Shown here in pieces: positions 1-7,027 of a stretch of 9,769 nucleotides of DNA. The position numbers and the translations under genes were made by a program. The stretch covers positions 1 to 9,769 of the forward strand of contig JAPYWZ010000015.1 of assembly GCA_028276105.1 (NCBI GenBank), written 5' to 3'. The notes beneath the pieces are model-generated. The model had not been told where the DNA came from and made no database searches. It saw nothing but the letters and a program-made list of their open reading frames with translations. This DNA comes from Microgenomates group bacterium (GTDB lineage: Bacteria; Patescibacteriota; Microgenomatia; UBA1406; GWC2-37-13). Positions within the stretch are counted from its first letter, which is position 1; the number at the start of each line of letters is the position of its first letter.

Positions 1-366
1 AATATAAGGAATCCCCAAACCAAAACCAACAACTAAAGCAGAAATTAAAAGATTAGCAAAAAATCGTAAGTAAGGAGAAAGATCAAAATAATCATCCAAA
101 AGACCAATGATTAAAAGCAAAAAACTAGCAACAACTATCCCCAAAATTATTTTATTAAACTTTAAAAAAACCAATAAGCTTATTAAAAAACTAAAAAAAA
201 TTGGTAAACCACCACCGCGAGGGATAATGCCAGTATGAGTATGGGCCGGGTGTTTTCGTTTTTTTTTATCGGTAACTAAATTTATTTTTTTTGCCAAAAT
301 TATTGTTGGATAAGTTAACAAAAAAGATAAAAAAGAGGCAAAAATTAAAGGCAAAATGTTTTTCAT
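1..366 (-). CDS. WecA/MraY-family polyprenyl-phosphate sugar-1-phosphate transferase, N-terminal part (runs off left edge)
   Basis: Members of this family (glycosyltransferase 4 type) move a sugar-1-phosphate from a UDP-sugar to undecaprenyl phosphate in the inner membrane, the first committed step of lipid-linked glycan synthesis. The 122 residues visible begin with a membrane helix (about 3-24), then the cytoplasmic loop with RKHPAHTHTGIIPRGGG (about 37-53), which matches the family's RK-H...P-GG-P signature. Two more hydrophobic segments follow (about 54-70 and 73-90), then the Mg-binding DDYFDLSP motif with D91, D92 and D95. The ATG at 364-366 lies 6 bp after the stop of the upstream small membrane protein, so the two are almost certainly co-transcribed. 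The stop lies beyond position 1. WecA-like (GlcNAc-1-P) seems likelier than MraY given the GT2/GT39 neighbours, but the substrate cannot be read from this fragment. Confidence 0.88.
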   Translation of the reverse strand, partial: MKNILPLIFASFLSFLLTYPTIILAKKINLVTDKKKRKHPAHTHTGIIPRGGGLPIFFSFLISLLVFLKFNKIILGIVVASFLLLIIGLLDDYFDLSPYLRFFANLLISALVVGFGLGIPYI

Positions 367-372
367 AAATAT

Positions 373-678
373 TTAACTGATTAAAAAAATAATTCGCAAA
401 AAAATTATTGGGATAATGATGATTAAAAAAAGGTTAACGTAATCGACGATTTTTTTGACTAAAAAATTGCCAAAGAAAAATTTTTTATAAAAAAAATTGT
501 TAATAAAAAAAAAGAAGTTTAAAAAAAAAGGTAAAAAAACAATCATCCAAAGATCAGCAAGTTGTTCTTCACCAAACCGGCGGGAATAAAACAAAGGAAT
601 TTGCGGTGGTAAATGATTGAATTTTAAAATAAAAACTCCAAGCATCAAAAAATTGGCAAAAAAAAGTAGTTTCTTCAT
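373..678 (-). CDS. Small three-helix membrane protein, conserved hypothetical
   Basis: This is a 101-residue protein dominated by Phe, Ile and Leu, with three predicted membrane helices at about 4-20, 42-60 and 78-99. The loop after helix 1 carries the motif LPPQIPLFYSRRFGEEQLAD (about 23-42). It is reminiscent of the short LP-x-x-IP loop of DUF1648-like membrane proteins, and I have the impression that such proteins recur in Patescibacteria genomes; that is recollection, not a search result. No catalytic residues are recognisable. It sits between the GT39-like gene (32 bp from that gene's displaced stop at 711) and the WecA/MraY-like gene (6 bp). A role alongside lipid-linked glycan synthesis is inferred from position only. 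A TATAAT hexamer on the minus strand at 695-700 could provide an internal promoter. Confidence 0.75.
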   Translation of the reverse strand: MKKLLFFANFLMLGVFILKFNHLPPQIPLFYSRRFGEEQLADLWMIVFLPFFLNFFFFINNFFYKKFFFGNFLVKKIVDYVNLFLIIIIPIIFLRIIFLIS

Positions 679-710
679 ATTTTTACATATTTTTATTATA
701 TCTTAATCTT

Positions 711-839
711 TTAAAAAACCGCTTGGATTGAGTAAGAATCACTTTCGACGATAAAAGCTTTTTTGGGATATAAAGGAAGAGAAAAAGTAATTGCTTTTTT
801 TGGAATTAATACTTTGCCAACATAATTTGGTATTAAAAA
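711..839 (-). pseudogene. Displaced C-terminal tail of the GT39-like gene, in a shifted frame
   Basis: On the minus strand, one base out of frame with the upstream gene, an open stretch encodes about 42 residues containing IPNYVGKVLIPKK, LPLYPKKAFIVESD and SYSIQAVF, then TAA at 711-713. This has normal composition and the shape of a family C-terminus. The frame actually annotated gives a Ser/Lys/Phe-rich run ending in RRK. A stop in the shifted frame at 843-845 places the switch within about 834-845, where minus-strand runs of five A and five T are adjacent. Removing one base from either run joins VK to LIPNYVGK smoothly. It may be a sequencing or assembly indel, a genuine recent mutation, or slippage during transcription; the sequence alone does not decide. 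Confidence 0.7.
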
Positions 840-1995
840 TTTTTACCCGATTGATATCAAAATAATAACCGGCGATAAAATAATCAAGTTCCAAAGTGAC
901 ATAAACAAAATCCTCTTTTTTTGCCAAAGCCTTTATTTCTTGATAAAGTTTTTTATAGTTTGATTTTTTTCGAAATTTAATCTGTAGTTTTTGATAGTCA
1001 AAAGAAAAAAATAAAAGAGCAAAAACAATTAAAATCGCAATTACTTTTCTTTCAATGTGATTAATAATAAAAATCACAAGAAGAAGCATTAATAGTAAAA
1101 AGCTAATAAGATACCGCGGAAGAAAAATTGGTTTAAGATAAGAAATTAATGCTACTAATAGTGGTATAAAAACCCCGTTGAGAAAAAGAAAAAAAAAGAC
1201 TGGTTTTTTAGAATTTTTTTTAATAAAGAATCCAAAAATTATCAAAAAACTTAGAAAAAGCGATAAATACCCTATTTTTTTATAAGAAAAACCAAAGTCT
1301 TTTTCAAAACCGGTAAATAATATTCCCAAAAAATTTTTAATAATAAAAAAATCTGGTTTTTTGATCCAAAAATCATCGCCAATTAATTTTCCTTTTTGAA
1401 GAAAAACAAAAAGAATCCACAAAATCAAAAAAGCTCCTTGATAGAAAAAAAATCTTAATTGAATTTTTTTAAATTTTTTTTTGAATAAAAGATAGGTTAA
1501 AATCTGAGAGAAAAAAATAAAAATCATAAAATAATGAGTAAAAAGACCCAAAAAAGAAGCCAAAAGATATTGTTTTTTATTTTCCTTTAAAAAAGCATAC
1601 GATGACCATAAAGATAAAAAAGCAAAAAGGGTATAGGTGCGAGCTTCAAAAGCGTAGTATAAAAATAAAGGATTAAATATAAAAACCATTAGAAATAAAA
1701 TCAAAAGTAATTTTTCTTTGATTTTAAAGATTTTCGTCAGAAATAAAAAGATAATATAAATCGTTGCCCAATAAAAAACTAACGACAAACTGCGAAGGGC
1801 GATTTCTGATGAACCAAAGATCTTTATCCAAAAATGAAGAAAAATATAATACAAAGGCGGATTATAGTCTTTGGCGGAAAGAAAGATAATTTCTAAGATG
1901 TTTTTTTTTGCTAAAAAATAGGAAAAAGCCTCATCTCGCCAAAGGCTTTGGGCAAAAAACAAAAGGGGTGTTTTTGAAAAAAGAAACGATAGCAT
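739..1995 (-). CDS. GT39/ArnT-like polytopic membrane glycosyltransferase (C-terminus frameshifted)
   Basis: GT39/GT83-type enzymes transfer a sugar from a polyprenyl-phosphate donor to a protein or lipid acceptor on the outer face of the membrane. The protein has about ten hydrophobic segments. Near the N-terminus is WRDEAFSY (19-26), whose acidic pair D21/E22 fits the first-loop catalytic acid motif. It is followed by DYNPPLYYIFLHFW (43-56), FEARTYTL (116-123) and a late PRYL (293-296), all typical of this superfamily. A soluble tail starts near residue 340. An in-frame TAA three codons upstream of the ATG at 1993-1995 limits the start to this ATG or a later one. It begins 9 bp after the stop of the GT2 gene, so the two form one operon. 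The last 30 or so residues of this frame look random, while a convincing tail lies in another frame down to 711 (separate entry), so the annotated C-terminus is probably wrong. The sugar and acceptor are unknown. Confidence 0.85.
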   Translation of the reverse strand: MLSFLFSKTPLLFFAQSLWRDEAFSYFLAKKNILEIIFLSAKDYNPPLYYIFLHFWIKIFGSSEIALRSLSLVFYWATIYIIFLFLTKIFKIKEKLLLILFLMVFIFNPLFLYYAFEARTYTLFAFLSLWSSYAFLKENKKQYLLASFLGLFTHYFMIFIFFSQILTYLLFKKKFKKIQLRFFFYQGAFLILWILFVFLQKGKLIGDDFWIKKPDFFIIKNFLGILFTGFEKDFGFSYKKIGYLSLFLSFLIIFGFFIKKNSKKPVFFFLFLNGVFIPLLVALISYLKPIFLPRYLISFLLLMLLLVIFIINHIERKVIAILIVFALLFFSFDYQKLQIKFRKKSNYKKLYQEIKALAKKEDFVYVTLELDYFIAGYYFDINRVKIFNTKLCWQSINSKKSNYFFSSFISQKSFYRRK

Positions 1996-2004
1996 AAAAA
2001 ATTT

Positions 2005-3480
2005 TTAAACTTTTTCTGTTACTTTATATTTTATCGGTTTTTTCAGCAAAAGTCTTGTTTGCGCCTCTAAAGCCGGGGTTGAGGAAAAAAGAAAAGAAAT
2101 AAGAGGAAGAAGATACCATTGGATAATCAAAATGGGCAAAGAGGTAATTTTTATTTTTTGTTTTAATTTTTTTCTAATGCTAACATCTAAAATAATATAA
2201 AAAACAAGCATTAAAGAGCTTAAAGTTAAAATAAAAGCAGAAATTTTTGGCAAAAGAAAACCCATCACCGTTCTTTTAAAAATGGGATTAATTAATGGGG
2301 GGATTGAGGCGCTTAAAGTTAGGATAAAAAATGACGTTGACCAAAGAAAATGAGTTTCAAAAATAAAAAGAATTTTTTTTAATTTTAAAAAAAAAGGGAT
2401 ATGGGGAGTTTTAAAAAAGTTTTTTAAAGCGTAAGCAATATCCGATGCTCCCCAAGCCCAGCGTTTTTCTTGTTGATAGCGATTGATTAAAGTTTTTATC
2501 AAGTTTCCCGAATAGACCGCATCGCCATTAATAATCGTATACAAGGGAAGAGTTTTTACTTTTTTACCGAATTTAAAAAACGCTTGAAGATAAATATGCC
2601 AGTCTTCAGGAATGATGTTTGTATCCCAAAAGTTAACTTGTTTTAAAAGCCAAAAGGAGGTGGAGTAGGTTGAGATTTGGATAAGATTTTCTTTCTCTGC
2701 CAAAAAAGCTAAGCGCAAAATCGAGGAAAGAGTGGCTTGAATTCGAACAAAAATCGGCAGTTGCCAAAAGTTGTTGTAAAGTAAAACTGGTGCCCAGTAA
2801 AAATGAAAGAGGCGATCTTTGTCTTTAAGGTAAGAAAAAGTAAGATAGGAAAAATAGTTTTTGGGAAGGATGCTATCAGCATCACAAATAGTAATTAAAA
2901 CTTTTTGGGGATCAATGTTTTTTTGAGCAAGATAACTTTCAATGAACTTTGCCGCATAGGTTTGGTTACTGGCTTTTCCTTCCACCTCATTGTCTAAAAG
3001 TTTGTGAAAAGTAACAAAGATTTTTTCAAAATGATTTTTAAATTCGTCGATTAAGATTTTTGCTTTTTCTTTAGCTTCTTTCTCTCTTTCTTCAAAAGCT
3101 AAAACCAGATAAATTTTTTGCGGATAATCGTTTTTGACAATGGCTTGAATTGTTTGTTTTAATTTATAAATTGGCTCTTTGTAGTTTGGAATGATCACAA
3201 AATGATAAATTTTTTGGTTTCTAATTAGTTTTTCTATTTTTTTAGCAAAATTAATCTTTTTAAAAAGCTCAATTTTTTGATAAGAAATAACTGCCTGATA
3301 AACTGTTTTTAATGATTTGTAAAAAAAATAAACATCAAAAGCAATGATAAAATAACCAACAACCGCTGGATGAAAAGGGGAAAGCCATAGAGGTAGAGTA
3401 ATCGTCAACCAAGAAAGGGAGGGCAAAAAAATTTCTGTTAGTCGTTCAAAAAAATAACTTTTTAAAAAAGATTGTGCCAT
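2005..3480 (-). CDS. GT2 family processive-type membrane glycosyltransferase
   Basis: The protein has 491 residues: two N-terminal membrane helices (about 16-34 and 38-58), a cytoplasmic GT-A domain (about 90-350), and three or four C-terminal helices (about 370-390, 404-430 and 446-466). Catalytic signatures are visible in order: VIIPNYKE (95-102), EGKASN (167-172), the metal- and UDP-binding DAD (200-202), the base-bearing PEDW (291-294), and QQEKRW (336-341), which fits the Q-x-x-R-W acceptor motif of cellulose-synthase-like enzymes. The C-terminus PALEAQTRLL...YKVTEK is typical of bacterial GT2 membrane enzymes. It should polymerise or add sugars from a nucleotide-sugar donor at the inner membrane, but the sugar is not inferable. 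It is the first gene of the minus-strand glycan cluster and diverges from the helicase gene with a 30-bp gap. No Shine-Dalgarno sequence is visible. Confidence 0.9.
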   Translation of the reverse strand: MAQSFLKSYFFERLTEIFLPSLSWLTITLPLWLSPFHPAVVGYFIIAFDVYFFYKSLKTVYQAVISYQKIELFKKINFAKKIEKLIRNQKIYHFVIIPNYKEPIYKLKQTIQAIVKNDYPQKIYLVLAFEEREKEAKEKAKILIDEFKNHFEKIFVTFHKLLDNEVEGKASNQTYAAKFIESYLAQKNIDPQKVLITICDADSILPKNYFSYLTFSYLKDKDRLFHFYWAPVLLYNNFWQLPIFVRIQATLSSILRLAFLAEKENLIQISTYSTSFWLLKQVNFWDTNIIPEDWHIYLQAFFKFGKKVKTLPLYTIINGDAVYSGNLIKTLINRYQQEKRWAWGASDIAYALKNFFKTPHIPFFLKLKKILFIFETHFLWSTSFFILTLSASIPPLINPIFKRTVMGFLLPKISAFILTLSSLMLVFYIILDVSIRKKLKQKIKITSLPILIIQWYLLPLISFLFSSTPALEAQTRLLLKKPIKYKVTEKV

Positions 3481-3510
3481 AACATTAGTATTATATTATA
3501 AAATTAACCT
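3481..3510. promoter_or_regulatory. 30-bp divergent promoter region between the GT2 and helicase genes
   Basis: Only 30 bp separate two divergent start codons. The core is a near-symmetric AT block. The minus strand reads TATAAT exactly at 3500-3495, placing a transcription start about 8 nt before the GT2 ATG. The plus strand reads TATTAT at 3494-3499, with TTGTGC at 3472-3477 as a possible -35 box, placing a start only a few bases before the helicase ATG. The two -10 boxes overlap. The arrangement implies very short 5' leaders on both transcripts. AT-rich sequence gives such matches by chance, so the exact boxes are tentative. Confidence 0.5.
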
Positions 3511-6429
3511 ATGAATGAGGAACAAAGGCAAGCCATAACCTACAATCAAGGACCCCTTTTAGTCATTGCTGGGCCAGGAACCGGTAAGACTTTTGTTATT
3601 GTTGAAAAAATTAAGTATTTAATCAAAAATAATTTAGCCAAACCAGAAGAGATTTTGGCTCTTACTTTTACGGAAAAAGCGGCTTTGGAGATGGAGGAGC
3701 GCGTTGATAAGGAGATGCCCTATGGTTATTTTCAAATGTGGATTTCCACTTTCCATTCTTTTGCTTATCGAATTTTAAAAGATGAAGGAGCCAATTTGGG
3801 TTTGCCTTTAGACTTTCATTTGATGAGTAAGGCGGAGGCAGTGATTTTTTTAAGAAAAAATCTTTTTGCTTTTGATTTAAATTATTTTCGTCCCTTAGGC
3901 AATCCGGAAAAATTTTTAGAAGCTTTGATTTCACATTTTTCTCGTTTAAAAGAAGAAAATATTAGCGAAGAAGAATATCTTGATTGGGCAAAAAAATTAA
4001 AACCAAAAACTGAGGAAGAAAAAATTGAAAAAGAAAAATATCTAGAACTTTCCAAGGCTTATTCTCTTTATCAAAAACTTAAATTGAAAGAAGGATTGGT
4101 TGATTTTTCTGATTTAGTTTTTTATCTTTTTAGACTTTTTAAAAAACGCCCCAATCTTAAAAATCACTATCAAAGGCAATTTCGTTACGTCTTAGTTGAT
4201 GAGTTTCAAGATACCAATATTGTTCAATATGATCTTTTAAAACTTCTTTTTCCCAAAGAAAGAAATCCTTTTTTGACAGTAGTTGGTGATGATTCGCAAG
4301 CAATTTACAAATTTCGCGGCGCCTCAGTTTCTAATATTTTAAATTTTATGAAAGATTACCCCAAAGCCAAAAGAGTGACTCTTGTTAAAAATTATCGCTC
4401 TTGCCAAACAATATTAGATGCTGCTTATCGCTTAATTAAACACAATGACCCAGACACTTTAGAAGCAAAATTAGGCATTTCAAAAAATTTAATTTCTCAA
4501 AAAAAAGATAATAAGGCGGCCATTGATTTTTATTTGGCCAATAACGTTGAAGAAGAGGCGGAATTTGTGGCCAAAAAAATTATTGCTTTAAAAGAAAAAC
4601 ATAAATATTTGTTTTCTGATTTTGCCGTTTTAGTCCGAGCCAACAATCATACCGAACCATTTATTCGCGCTTTTTCCCGTTTTGGAATTCTTTATCAGTT
4701 TCTAGGACCTTCTTTTCTTTTTCATCAACCAGAGGTAAAAGATTTAATCGCTTATCTTTATTTTCTTTCTGATATTGAGGATTCTTCCTCGTTTTATCGG
4801 GTTTTGACAATGGAGATTTTTGATATTGATAAAAAAGACTTGGCCTCCCTTCTTTCTTTTTCCAAAAGAATCAGTCAACCCCTTTTTTTAGCTTTTAGAA
4901 TTTATCTTTCTTTAATAAGCGATGAAGGATATGAAAAAGAGTTTGAGGTTTATAAAAAATATCTTCCTCTTTTTACCAAAAAAACTAAAGAAACTTTTTT
5001 AAAAATTTATAAAATGATTGACCGTCATTTAAAACTTTTGAAAAAAGAAACCGCCGGGCAAATTCTTTATTACTTTTTGGAAGACACCGGTTATCTTTCC
5101 AAATTAGTCGATTTTAAAACAGAAAAAGAGGAGAAAAAAGCATTAAATATTTCTAAATTTTTTAATAAACTCAAAACCTTTGAGATGGAACATGAGGATG
5201 CTTCTGTTTTTGCGGTTTCTGATTGGATTAAGATGAGTTTGGAACTTAATGAATCACCTCAAGTTGATGATTTTGATAAAGAACGTTTCGATGCAGTTAA
5301 TATCTTAACCATTCATTCAGCAAAAGGTTTAGAGTTTCCGGTAGTTTTTTTGGTTAATCTTACCCAAGGCCGTTTTCCCACTTACGAAAGACAAGAAAAA
5401 ATCGCTTTGCCTGATGCTTTAATCAAAGAGATTTTGCCTTTTGGTGATTATCATCTTGAGGAAGAAAGGCGACTTTTTTATGTTGGGTTAACAAGAGCGG
5501 CCGACTATGTTTTTTTAACCGCTTCTTTATATTATGGGGAGGGGAAGAAAGAAAGAAAAATTTCTCAGTTTGTGGTTGAATCTTTGGGGAAAGAGTTTTT
5601 GGAGAAAAAGATTTTGACAAAAAAAGATGAGAAAAAGCAACTTTCGATTTTTGATTTTGCCCCAAAAAAAGAAACAGTGCTAACGTCAAAGGCTTATCCT
5701 TTGGAATTTTCTTTTTCGGCTTTGGAGGTTTATAAAACTTGTCCGCTTCAGTATAAATATCAATATTTTTTAAAAATTCCCACCACCCCAACTGCGGCTG
5801 AATCTTTTGGAGTAAGCGTTCATCAAACCCTTCAGCGATTTTACCAAAGGTATCAAAACGACAAAAAAATTGATTTTAATACCATGCTTGAAATTTATCG
5901 ACAAAGTTTTATCCCTGTTGGCTACAGTTCCCCTTCTCATTTTAAAAGAATGAAGAAAGAAGGTGAAAAAATTCTTAAAGATTTTTTTGAGCGTTTTCAC
6001 CCGCCAGAAGGAAAAATTTTAGCCTTGGAAAAAAATTTTAAGATTAAGTTGGAAAAAGAAATTGTCATTTTGGGCAAAATTGATCGTCTTGATGAAAAAG
6101 AAGATGGCAAAATTGAGATCATCGACTACAAAACAGGAAAAATGCCAGAAGAAAAAGAACTAAAAAAAAGTTTTCAACTTTCTATCTATGCTTTGGCGGC
6201 AACGGATAAAGGAACTTTTAATAAAAAATTGTCCGATATAATTCTTACTTTTTATTTTTTGAATGAAGGAAAAAAAATTAGTTTTCAAAAAGAGAAAGAG
6301 GATATAAAAAAGGTAAAGGAGGTAATTAAGGATTTAGTTTCGCAAATAAGACAAGAAAAATTTGAACCCAATGTTGGTCTTTGGTGTGATTTTTGTCCAT
6401 TTCGTATTATTTGTGAAGCATGGAGGTAA
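3511..6429 (+). CDS. UvrD/PcrA-type DNA helicase fused to a RecB/AddB-type Fe-S nuclease domain
   Basis: This 972-residue superfamily 1A 3'-5' helicase-nuclease probably processes DNA ends for recombination repair in the cytoplasm. Helicase motifs run in order: Q-motif NEEQRQAI (2-9), Walker A AGPGTGKT (20-27), Ia LTFTEKAA (51-58), TFHSFAYRIL (80-89), Walker B LVDEFQDT (228-235), III VVGDDSQAIYKFRG (257-270), IV LVKNYRS (291-297), V TIHSAKGLEFPVVFL (600-614) and VI EEERRLFYVGLTRA (650-663). A PD-(D/E)XK domain follows from about 730: H771, E840, D858 in GKIDRL, D872 and K874 in IDYKTGK, and QLSIYA (889-894). Four cysteines, C744 plus C959, C962 and C968 (spacing C-x2-C-x5-C), match the AddB/Cas4-type 4Fe-4S staple. 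The ATG directly precedes the Q-motif, supporting this start. A single chain with both activities recalls actinobacterial AdnA/AdnB subunits. No partner subunit is encoded in the window. Confidence 0.93.
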   Translation: MNEEQRQAITYNQGPLLVIAGPGTGKTFVIVEKIKYLIKNNLAKPEEILALTFTEKAALEMEERVDKEMPYGYFQMWISTFHSFAYRILKDEGANLGLPLDFHLMSKAEAVIFLRKNLFAFDLNYFRPLGNPEKFLEALISHFSRLKEENISEEEYLDWAKKLKPKTEEEKIEKEKYLELSKAYSLYQKLKLKEGLVDFSDLVFYLFRLFKKRPNLKNHYQRQFRYVLVDEFQDTNIVQYDLLKLLFPKERNPFLTVVGDDSQAIYKFRGASVSNILNFMKDYPKAKRVTLVKNYRSCQTILDAAYRLIKHNDPDTLEAKLGISKNLISQKKDNKAAIDFYLANNVEEEAEFVAKKIIALKEKHKYLFSDFAVLVRANNHTEPFIRAFSRFGILYQFLGPSFLFHQPEVKDLIAYLYFLSDIEDSSSFYRVLTMEIFDIDKKDLASLLSFSKRISQPLFLAFRIYLSLISDEGYEKEFEVYKKYLPLFTKKTKETFLKIYKMIDRHLKLLKKETAGQILYYFLEDTGYLSKLVDFKTEKEEKKALNISKFFNKLKTFEMEHEDASVFAVSDWIKMSLELNESPQVDDFDKERFDAVNILTIHSAKGLEFPVVFLVNLTQGRFPTYERQEKIALPDALIKEILPFGDYHLEEERRLFYVGLTRAADYVFLTASLYYGEGKKERKISQFVVESLGKEFLEKKILTKKDEKKQLSIFDFAPKKETVLTSKAYPLEFSFSALEVYKTCPLQYKYQYFLKIPTTPTAAESFGVSVHQTLQRFYQRYQNDKKIDFNTMLEIYRQSFIPVGYSSPSHFKRMKKEGEKILKDFFERFHPPEGKILALEKNFKIKLEKEIVILGKIDRLDEKEDGKIEIIDYKTGKMPEEKELKKSFQLSIYALAATDKGTFNKKLSDIILTFYFLNEGKKISFQKEKEDIKKVKEVIKDLVSQIRQEKFEPNVGLWCDFCPFRIICEAWR

Positions 6430-6456
6430 GTTTATTTATTAATAAAAATTTTTGTC

Positions 6457-6497
6457 TTGACAATTATTACAAATAATGTTATATTAATATTACATAA
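6457..6497 (+). promoter_or_regulatory. Promoter and dyad operator candidate of the Phd-RelE toxin-antitoxin module
   Basis: TTGACA at 6457-6462 is a perfect -35 box and is followed after exactly 17 bp by TATATT at 6480-6485. The predicted transcription start near 6492 leaves only about 8 nt before the antitoxin ATG at 6500. The promoter contains ATTATT-ACA-AATAAT (6463-6477), a perfect inverted repeat in the spacer. It also contains a 24-bp imperfect dyad at 6474-6497, symmetric at 20 of 24 positions, centred at 6485/6486 over the -10 box and start site. Phd/YefM antitoxins usually repress their own operon at such sites, so this is the likely operator; that role is inference. Confidence 0.62.
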
Positions 6498-6499
6498 TT

Positions 6500-6766
6500 A
6501 TGATAACTCAAAATCAAATTTATTCCATTACTGATTTACGTTTTAAAACAAAAAAACTTCTTGAAAAGGCAAAAAAAGAACCAGTTTTTTTATTTCATCG
6601 TCATACTCCAAAAGGAGTTTTGCTTTCTTTTGAATCTTATCAAGAAATTTTAAGTCAACTTGAAGATTACTTTGATTCGATAAAAGCCGAACGTTACGAA
6701 AAAGAAGAAAAGAGTAAGGTTAAATGGATTCCTTTTTCAGAAATTAAAAAGATGATTAATGATTAA
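6500..6766 (+). CDS. Phd/YefM-family antitoxin of a RelE-type module
   Basis: This 88-residue protein has an N-terminal DNA-binding and dimerisation fold. SITDLRFKTKKLLEKAKKEP (9-28) is the Phd/YefM helical start, followed by VFLFHRHTPKGVLLSFESYQEIL (29-51), the usual strand pair with the S-x-E-x-Y-x-E-I-L ending. The charged C-terminal third (about 55-88, rich in Glu and Lys) would be the disordered toxin-binding tail. Its last codons overlap the toxin start by 8 bp in ATGATTAA, a typical translational coupling. It should neutralise the downstream RelE-like toxin and, with it, repress the promoter just upstream. No Shine-Dalgarno site precedes the ATG, fitting a near-leaderless message. Family assignment is by motif only. 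Confidence 0.85.
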   Translation: MITQNQIYSITDLRFKTKKLLEKAKKEPVFLFHRHTPKGVLLSFESYQEILSQLEDYFDSIKAERYEKEEKSKVKWIPFSEIKKMIND

Positions 6767-7016
6767 AATCGTTTTTCACCCCCAAACAAAAAAATTTCTT
6801 AAAAAAATTACTCGTCAAGATTTAGTCCAAGTGATTAAAAAAATTGAACAATTGCAGAAAAATCCTTTTGATAAACAATTAGATATTAAAAAATTAGCAA
6901 CAAAAGGCAATAGTTATCGTCTAAGAATTGGAAAAATAAGAGTCATTTATGAGATTGATTTTAAAAAGAATATCCTTTATATTTACGATATTGATTTTCG
7001 AGGAAATATTTATTGA
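6759..7016 (+). CDS. RelE/ParE-superfamily toxin
   Basis: The 85-residue length and fold pattern match RelE-type mRNA interferases: an N-terminal strand VFHPQTKKFLKK (5-16), two helices (about 19-34) with the ...LQKNPF linker (32-37), then the central sheet YRLRIGKIRVIYEID (53-67) and the C-terminal strand LYIYDIDFRGNIY (73-85). Basic and aromatic residues at R54, R56, R61, R81 and Y85 fall where RelE uses Lys/Arg and a C-terminal Tyr to cut mRNA in the ribosomal A site, though the alignment was made by eye. An mRNA-cleaving toxin is likelier than a gyrase-inhibiting ParE because of these residues. It overlaps the antitoxin by 8 bp and ends 11 bp before the era ATG, so read-through from the toxin-antitoxin promoter into era is expected. 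The stop is TGA, supporting the standard code. Confidence 0.86.
   Translation: MIKIVFHPQTKKFLKKITRQDLVQVIKKIEQLQKNPFDKQLDIKKLATKGNSYRLRIGKIRVIYEIDFKKNILYIYDIDFRGNIY
6955..6983 (+). promoter_or_regulatory. Possible internal promoter for era inside the toxin gene
   Basis: TTGATT at 6955-6960 and TATATT at 6978-6983 are separated by exactly 17 bp. A start near 6990 would leave a leader of about 38 nt before the era ATG at 7028. This would give era expression independent of the autoregulated toxin-antitoxin promoter. Matches of this quality occur by chance in AT-rich coding sequence, so it is a candidate only. Confidence 0.3.
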
Positions 7017-7027
7017 TTAAAAATCTT

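Noticed and set aside
3668..6000. Open frames antisense to the helicase gene (3668-3934, 5423-5791, 5770-6000).
   Set aside because: They lie opposite conserved helicase or nuclease codons and show Phe/Lys/Pro-rich, family-free composition. They are shadows of the real gene.
6430..6456. Terminator after the helicase gene from TTTATT-TATT-AATAAA followed by T-rich sequence.
   Set aside because: The stem is purely A/T and short, too weak to support a terminator call.
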